Origin: Candidatus Bathyarchaeota archaeon
GTDB taxonomy: Archaea > Thermoproteota > Bathyarchaeia > RBG-16-48-13 > GCA-020355125
DNA: 9,924 nt
Reading direction: 5' to 3'
NCBI GenBank assembly: GCA_026014905.1
Contig: JAOZHK010000156.1
Location: 1 to 9,924, forward strand
Shown here: positions 7,241 to 9,924 of the stretch, piece by piece
How the letters are laid out: the number at the start of each line of letters is the position of its first letter
Numbering within the stretch: position 1 is the first letter of the stretch
The notes under the pieces: model-generated
Database searches by the model: none
The model's input: only the letters and a program-made list of their open reading frames with translations
Told to the model about the DNA's origin: nothing
Made by a program: the position numbers and the translations under genes

Positions 7241-7270
7241 ACTTATATGTAATAATATTATTACATGTAA
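7241..7270 (+). promoter_or_regulatory. Promoter and 20-bp palindromic operator of the regulator-ABC operon
   Basis: ATGTAATAATATTATTACAT (7247-7266) is a perfect 20-bp palindrome. A TATA-like CTTATAT (7242-7248), preceded by an A-rich AGAAATA, overlaps its left edge. With usual archaeal spacing, transcription would start near 7270, about 15 bases before the GTG start of the regulator gene. A repressor bound to the palindrome would block TBP/TFB or RNA polymerase. A palindrome just ahead of an ArsR-like gene is the standard autoregulatory layout; which protein binds it is inferred. Confidence 0.7.
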
Positions 7271-7285
7271 GCACAGGCGAAGAAT

Positions 7286-7585
7286 GTGGAATACACAGAC
7301 CTCATAGAGAAGCTGAGAGCGCTGGGACACGAGTATCGGCTCAAGATACTCACATCCCTGATTGAAGGCGAGAAATATCTCAGCGAGATAGCAAAGGAGG
7401 TCGGCATAAGCAGAGCCCTCGCCAAGGTACACTTGAACAAACTCCACAAAGCAGGCCTTGTCGAGACGAGGACGGTGCTTCTGGAAGACGAGGCAAGAGC
7501 CCTCAGATACTACAAGCTGAAGGATTTCCACATCGAAGTATCGCCGAGTGAATTGAAAAGGAGGAAAGAGACGAATGGACTATAG
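7286..7585 (+). CDS. ArsR-like winged-helix transcriptional regulator
   Basis: The product has 99 residues. The fold is typical: first helix LIEKLRALGHEYRLKILTSL (residues 6-25), helix-turn-helix LSEIAKEVGISRALAKVHLN (32-51), then LHKAGLVETR and a beta wing (53-78) ending ALRYYKL. This is the ArsR/HTH_20 pattern of small archaeal repressors. There are no cysteines and no ELCVCDL metal-binding motif, so it is not a classical arsenic or metal sensor; the signal is unknown. The start is GTG at 7286 with a GGCGA site about 6 bases upstream. A TAA at 7268 in the same frame prevents a longer N-terminus. It heads a four-gene operon and overlaps the next gene by 11 bases. It most likely binds the 7247-7266 palindrome and controls the membrane protein and ABC transporter genes. 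Confidence 0.88.
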   Translation: MEYTDLIEKLRALGHEYRLKILTSLIEGEKYLSEIAKEVGISRALAKVHLNKLHKAGLVETRTVLLEDEARALRYYKLKDFHIEVSPSELKRRKETNGL

Positions 7586-7835
7586 AGGAACAGCGATAGC
7601 TGGCATCTGGATAGGAAGTGCGATCATCATCGGGGTCCTCAGTTATTTCGGGGAGTACGCTGGATTTTCCATCCCTCTCATCATATTGGCCTTTGTGATA
7701 ACTGGAAGCTTAATGAGACAAGATCCGGGGGGAGAAATGGGAGCAGAGATGAAGACCAAGATGGAGAACGTGGTTGAGAGAGTGTCAGCGCTGGAGAGAA
7801 AGGTAGACGAGATCAAAAAGCTGCTAGAAGAGTAA
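7575..7835 (+). CDS. Small membrane protein with two transmembrane helices and a C-terminal coiled coil
   Basis: The product has 86 residues. Two hydrophobic helices lie at about 6-24 and 31-47, joined by a short GEYAG turn, so both ends should be on the same side. After a Gly-rich hinge (50-57), residues 58-86 form a charged helix with hydrophobic residues at M63, V66, V70, L73, V77, I80 and L84, a clean 3-4 heptad spacing for a coiled coil. The ATG at 7575 has GGAGG near 7560-7564 as a good ribosome site, and it overlaps the regulator gene by 11 bases, suggesting translational coupling. The coiled coil probably mediates oligomerisation or contact with the ATPase, permease or regulator; that is inference. 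I do not recognise a named family. The last 19 codons are duplicated exactly at 9684-9744. Confidence 0.8.
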   Translation: MDYRGTAIAGIWIGSAIIIGVLSYFGEYAGFSIPLIILAFVITGSLMRQDPGGEMGAEMKTKMENVVERVSALERKVDEIKKLLEE

Positions 7836-7836
7836 G
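7776..7836 (+). repeat. 61-bp direct repeat, copy 1 (3' end of the coiled-coil gene)
   Basis: This segment encodes residues 68-86 and the stop of the 86-residue membrane protein. It is identical to 9684-9744, 1908 bases downstream in the same orientation. Weaker similarity (CCTGAGA) continues about 12 bases beyond the identical part. Confidence 0.9.
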
Positions 7837-7850
7837 GCTATCCTGAGAAC

Positions 7851-8858
7851 GTGAACTCCATGAATACGACACAAAACGCTGAGACGTACACCTCGGGCGC
7901 GGAAGACAAGCCTGTGATAGAGACCCATGGCCTATGCAAGACCTTCAACGGTACGACAGCCTTGAAGTCCCTTGACTTACGGGTACCAAAGAACTCGATC
8001 TTTGGATTCCTGGGACCCAACGGCGCAGGGAAGACTACCACAATAAAACTACTCCTAGGATTATCCAGCCCCACTGCGGGAGAGGGAAAAGTCTTCGGGA
8101 AAGACATAAAGCGCGAAAGCATAGCGATTCGAAGTAGAATCGGATATCTCGCTCAGGACCCTGTATTCTATGACCACATGACGGCAAGAGAGACCCTGAG
8201 ATATAAGCTCGGCTTCTTCTTCAAAGGTCCAAGAGACAAAATCGAGGAAAGAATCCAGGAAACCCTGCAACTCGTGGGCCTGGACGACAAAGCCGACCGC
8301 CCGATTAAAGGCTTCAGCGGAGGTGAGCGACAGCGACTTGGAATTGCCCTAGCCCAAGTGACCTACCCGGACTTACTTATCTTAGACGAACCTGCAGCGA
8401 ATCTCGACCCTATGGGGCGCAGATATGTGCTTGAGATAATGGAGAAATTAAGAGAGCACGCAACGATATTCTACTCGACTCATATCCTCGACGACGTTCA
8501 GAAGGTAAGTGACACAGTAGCGATCCTCAACAAGGGTGTGCTCGTTGCACAGGCACCAATAGAGGAGCTGCTCAAAGGAAGCACTTCGATAGTATACACA
8601 GTAGTGCTCGAAGGCTCCTCAGAAGAAGCAGAAAAGATGATACAAAGCCAAGACTGGGTCTCAAGCGTGGAAGCTCTGGAGAAAAATGGTCGCACCACAT
8701 TGCAGATCACTGTCACCGAAGAGAAGAAAGCTGAATCAGAGCTTCTCAGAACATTGATGTCCATACCGGATGTCCAGGTCAACGAGTTTGGTAAGGACAA
8801 CGTGGACTTGGAGGATGTATTCATGAAAATTGTGGAGGACGCAAACAATGACGACTGA
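7851..8858 (+). CDS. ABC transporter ATP-binding protein
   Basis: The product has 335 residues and powers the membrane permease encoded next. Visible motifs are Walker A GPNGAGKT (55-62), Q-loop Q102 in YLAQDP, signature FSGGE (155-159, with Phe and Glu variants of LSGGQ), Walker B LLILDE (175-180) with catalytic E180, D-loop NLD (184-186) and switch H211 in STHIL. The nucleotide-binding domain covers about 23-235. Residues 240-335 form the alpha/beta C-terminal extension common in ATPases paired with ABC-2 exporters (CcmA/NatA/DrrA type). The start is GTG 7851 or ATG 7860; neither has a strong ribosome site. The gene begins 15 bases after the coiled-coil gene's stop and overlaps the permease gene by 11 bases. 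All catalytic residues are present, so it should be active. The substrate cannot be told from sequence. Confidence 0.95.
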   Translation: MNSMNTTQNAETYTSGAEDKPVIETHGLCKTFNGTTALKSLDLRVPKNSIFGFLGPNGAGKTTTIKLLLGLSSPTAGEGKVFGKDIKRESIAIRSRIGYLAQDPVFYDHMTARETLRYKLGFFFKGPRDKIEERIQETLQLVGLDDKADRPIKGFSGGERQRLGIALAQVTYPDLLILDEPAANLDPMGRRYVLEIMEKLREHATIFYSTHILDDVQKVSDTVAILNKGVLVAQAPIEELLKGSTSIVYTVVLEGSSEEAEKMIQSQDWVSSVEALEKNGRTTLQITVTEEKKAESELLRTLMSIPDVQVNEFGKDNVDLEDVFMKIVEDANNDD

Positions 8859-9636
8859 ACTTCAAACAATATCAGAAACAAAGCTCAGCGGTTTCGGAAA
8901 CGTGCTTAAGATCGAGAATAGCCGCTGGTGGAACCCCAGAAACATACTCACTCAAAGCCTGGTCTGGCTCATCTCGGTTAACTTCATAATTGCCCTGCCT
9001 TTAACCGTAGCTCATTTGAGGGGTGAGGCGGGTGCCATTCCCTTTTCTGAAGCTCTAAACATCTTCACGGGAATCTTATCTGTTGCATTGGCACTTGGAT
9101 CAGTCATCCTCCTTCAAGGCACACTGGTGGGTGAGAAACAGTCAGGGACTGCTGCATGGGTGCTCTCAAACCCAGTCACAAGGACCTCGTTCATCCTAGC
9201 AAAGCTCGTGTCCAACACAATTGGAATAATGTTCGTAGGGATCATACTGCAAGCCCCAGTTGGATACCTGATATTATCCTACTCAAATGGTGCGGCCTTA
9301 CCCATCCAACCTTTCATAGTAGCCATGGGTCTGCTGACTCTCTACACACTATTCTACATCACATTCACGCTTATGCTTGGCTCTTTCTTTGATTCAAGGC
9401 GCTCAATTTTGGGAATAGCTATAATGTTCATAGCTCTTCAGGATCCCTTGGGGGACTTAATTGGAGGAGTCATCAAAGGATTCTCCTCAAGTCTACCAAA
9501 CAGACTATACGAAGGTGCAGCGCTGGTTATCGCTGAAAGCCCATTACCCTCCATAATACCAATTGTGTCAACAATACTATTAACCGTGATTTTTAGCGGG
9601 ATTGCACTCTGGCAATTCAACAAAGCAGATTTTTAA
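8848..9636 (+). CDS. ABC-2 type transporter permease
   Basis: The product has 262 residues from ATG 8848. This start is chosen over an upstream in-frame TTG at 8830 because GGAGG at 8834-8838 sits nine bases before the ATG. It overlaps the ATPase stop by 11 bases. Six membrane helices are seen at about 37-55, 70-91, 119-144, 154-179, 185-203 and 235-254. Between helices 2 and 3 lies GEKQSGTAAWVLSNPVTRTS (95-114), the conserved ABC-2 loop (E-x-x-SGT...L-S-NP-x-x-R) that contacts the ATPase. The N-terminus carries an ENSRWWNPRN segment of the type seen before helix 1 in these permeases. With one ATPase and one permease gene, the transporter is probably two ATPase plus two permease subunits. Export of a lipid, peptide or drug-like compound is typical of the family, but the cargo here is unknown. 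Confidence 0.92.
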   Translation: MTTELQTISETKLSGFGNVLKIENSRWWNPRNILTQSLVWLISVNFIIALPLTVAHLRGEAGAIPFSEALNIFTGILSVALALGSVILLQGTLVGEKQSGTAAWVLSNPVTRTSFILAKLVSNTIGIMFVGIILQAPVGYLILSYSNGAALPIQPFIVAMGLLTLYTLFYITFTLMLGSFFDSRRSILGIAIMFIALQDPLGDLIGGVIKGFSSSLPNRLYEGAALVIAESPLPSIIPIVSTILLTVIFSGIALWQFNKADF

Positions 9637-9640
9637 CCCT

Positions 9641-9663
9641 CGTGCGCATACAAAATGCGCGCG
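9641..9663 (+). terminator. Hairpin just after the operon, possible transcript end or processing structure
   Basis: CGTGCGCAT (9641-9649) pairs with ATGCGCGCG (9655-9663): nine pairs including one G-U, with a 5-base ACAAA loop. It begins five bases after the permease stop. No T-run follows, so it is not a classical intrinsic terminator. Both arms come from alternating purine-pyrimidine tracts. Confidence 0.4.
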
Positions 9664-9668
9664 CGCCT
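9655..9668. repeat. Alternating GC tract upstream of the duplicated 61-bp segment
   Basis: ATGCGCGCGCGCCT follows the permease gene and precedes the 61-bp duplicate by 15 bases. It shares TGCGCGCGC and CGCCT with the tract at 1267-1277. Confidence 0.55.
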
Positions 9669-9683
9669 GTGTGGGTGTATAGA

Positions 9684-9744
9684 GAGAGAGTGTCAGCGCT
9701 GGAGAGAAAGGTAGACGAGATCAAAAAGCTGCTAGAAGAGTAAG
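9684..9744 (+). pseudogene. 61-bp direct repeat, copy 2: orphan 3' fragment of the coiled-coil membrane protein gene
   Basis: This is identical to 7776-7836, so it carries codons for the last 19 residues (from ERVSAL to LLEE) and the stop, but not the membrane helices. The frame is open back to GTG codons at 9669 and 9675, so a 22-24 residue coiled-coil peptide could in principle be made. No good ribosome site is visible. The perfect identity implies a recent duplication, gene conversion, or deletion of a second copy of the operon. Calling it a remnant is the simplest reading. Confidence 0.75.
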
Positions 9745-9790
9745 ACAACCCTGAGAGATCGCGCAGAAACAGAGTTAGCGGTGTAAGCTG

Positions 9791-9924
9791 ATGGATCAAG
9801 TTCTAATCGACAATCTGGTTATCTTCTTTGCACTAGTCTACTATGCTTTTCTGGTTATAGTATACCTTGTGCGTGCGCATAATCTATCGGATTTAGAGTT
9901 GAAGTTGGCCCCCATTTTTAGCAT
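9791..9924 (+). CDS. Membrane protein, N-terminus only (partial, runs off the window)
   Basis: ATG at 9791 has GGTG (9780-9783) seven bases upstream, and the frame stays open for 44 codons to the window end. Residues 7-27 (DNLVIFFALVYYAFLVIVYL) form a hydrophobic helix, followed by a polar segment, VRAHNLSDLELK, and then what may be the start of another hydrophobic stretch (LAPIFS). No family is recognised from this fragment. An alternating tract (9868-9881) lies inside the coding frame and encodes LVRAH. Whether it is cotranscribed with the ABC operon is uncertain because the hairpin and the duplicated segment lie between. Confidence 0.6.
   Translation, partial: MDQVLIDNLVIFFALVYYAFLVIVYLVRAHNLSDLELKLAPIFS

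Noticed and set aside
7169..7531. 120-residue minus-strand frame opposite the ArsR-like gene
   Set aside because: The sense strand encodes a clear helix-turn-helix protein; the antisense product is a shadow.
8830..8847. TTG at 8830 as the permease start
   Set aside because: The ATG at 8848 has a GGAGG site nine bases upstream and gives the same 11-base overlap seen elsewhere in the operon.
8498..8881. 127-residue minus-strand frame across the ATPase-permease junction
   Set aside because: Lies over well-supported sense genes; Ser-rich antisense composition, no motif.
9617..9799. 60-residue minus-strand frame over the operon end
   Set aside because: Ser/Thr/Leu-rich reading across the hairpin and duplicate; no start signal or domain.

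Overview
The window looks archaeal. The clues are a truncated winged-helix regulator of the archaeal HTH_45 type at the left edge, GTG and ATG starts with GGAGG/GGTG-type ribosome sites, a TATA-like promoter with a palindromic operator, and a large secreted protein ending in a PGF-CTERM-like tail (IPGFP, a hydrophobic stretch, then SRYRS). That form of tail resembles ones I associate with Bathyarchaeia and related TACK archaea, but the lineage is only a low-confidence inference. Coding DNA has mixed composition; the gaps are AT-rich and dotted with short GC-rich alternating purine-pyrimidine tracts.

Layout. Positions 1-129 (minus) hold the N-terminal 43 residues of a winged-helix regulator that runs off the left end. 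Positions 136-438 have no convincing gene. Positions 439-886 hold an unrecognised 97-residue ORF (+) that overlaps, tail to tail, a DUF2061-type small membrane protein (minus); the DUF2061 protein loses its expected C-terminus exactly at a (CG)n tract. Positions 957-1250 hold an 82-residue possible winged-helix protein preceded by a perfect 10+10 bp inverted repeat. Positions 1434-7142 are one giant gene (1902 residues) for an exported, membrane-anchored cell-surface protein: signal peptide, jelly-roll domain, long Asp-box beta-propeller region, second jelly-roll, more propeller repeats, an Ig-like domain, an acidic proline-rich stalk and a C-terminal anchor. A near-identical 25-nt element lies on each side of this gene.

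Positions 7241-9636 form a compact operon: an ArsR-like winged-helix repressor, a two-helix membrane protein with a C-terminal coiled coil, an ABC ATPase and an ABC-2 permease. The first two genes overlap, as do the last two. A perfect 20-bp palindrome sits where the transcript should begin, so the operon is probably autoregulated. After it come a hairpin made from the alternating tracts, a 61-bp perfect duplicate of the 3' end of the coiled-coil gene, and the start of another membrane protein (9791 to the right edge).

The least explained features are the alternating purine-pyrimidine tracts at nearly every gene junction, the two repeats placed at such junctions (61 bp and 25 nt), and the architecture of the giant surface protein. 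No tRNA, rRNA, CRISPR array or complete insertion sequence was seen.
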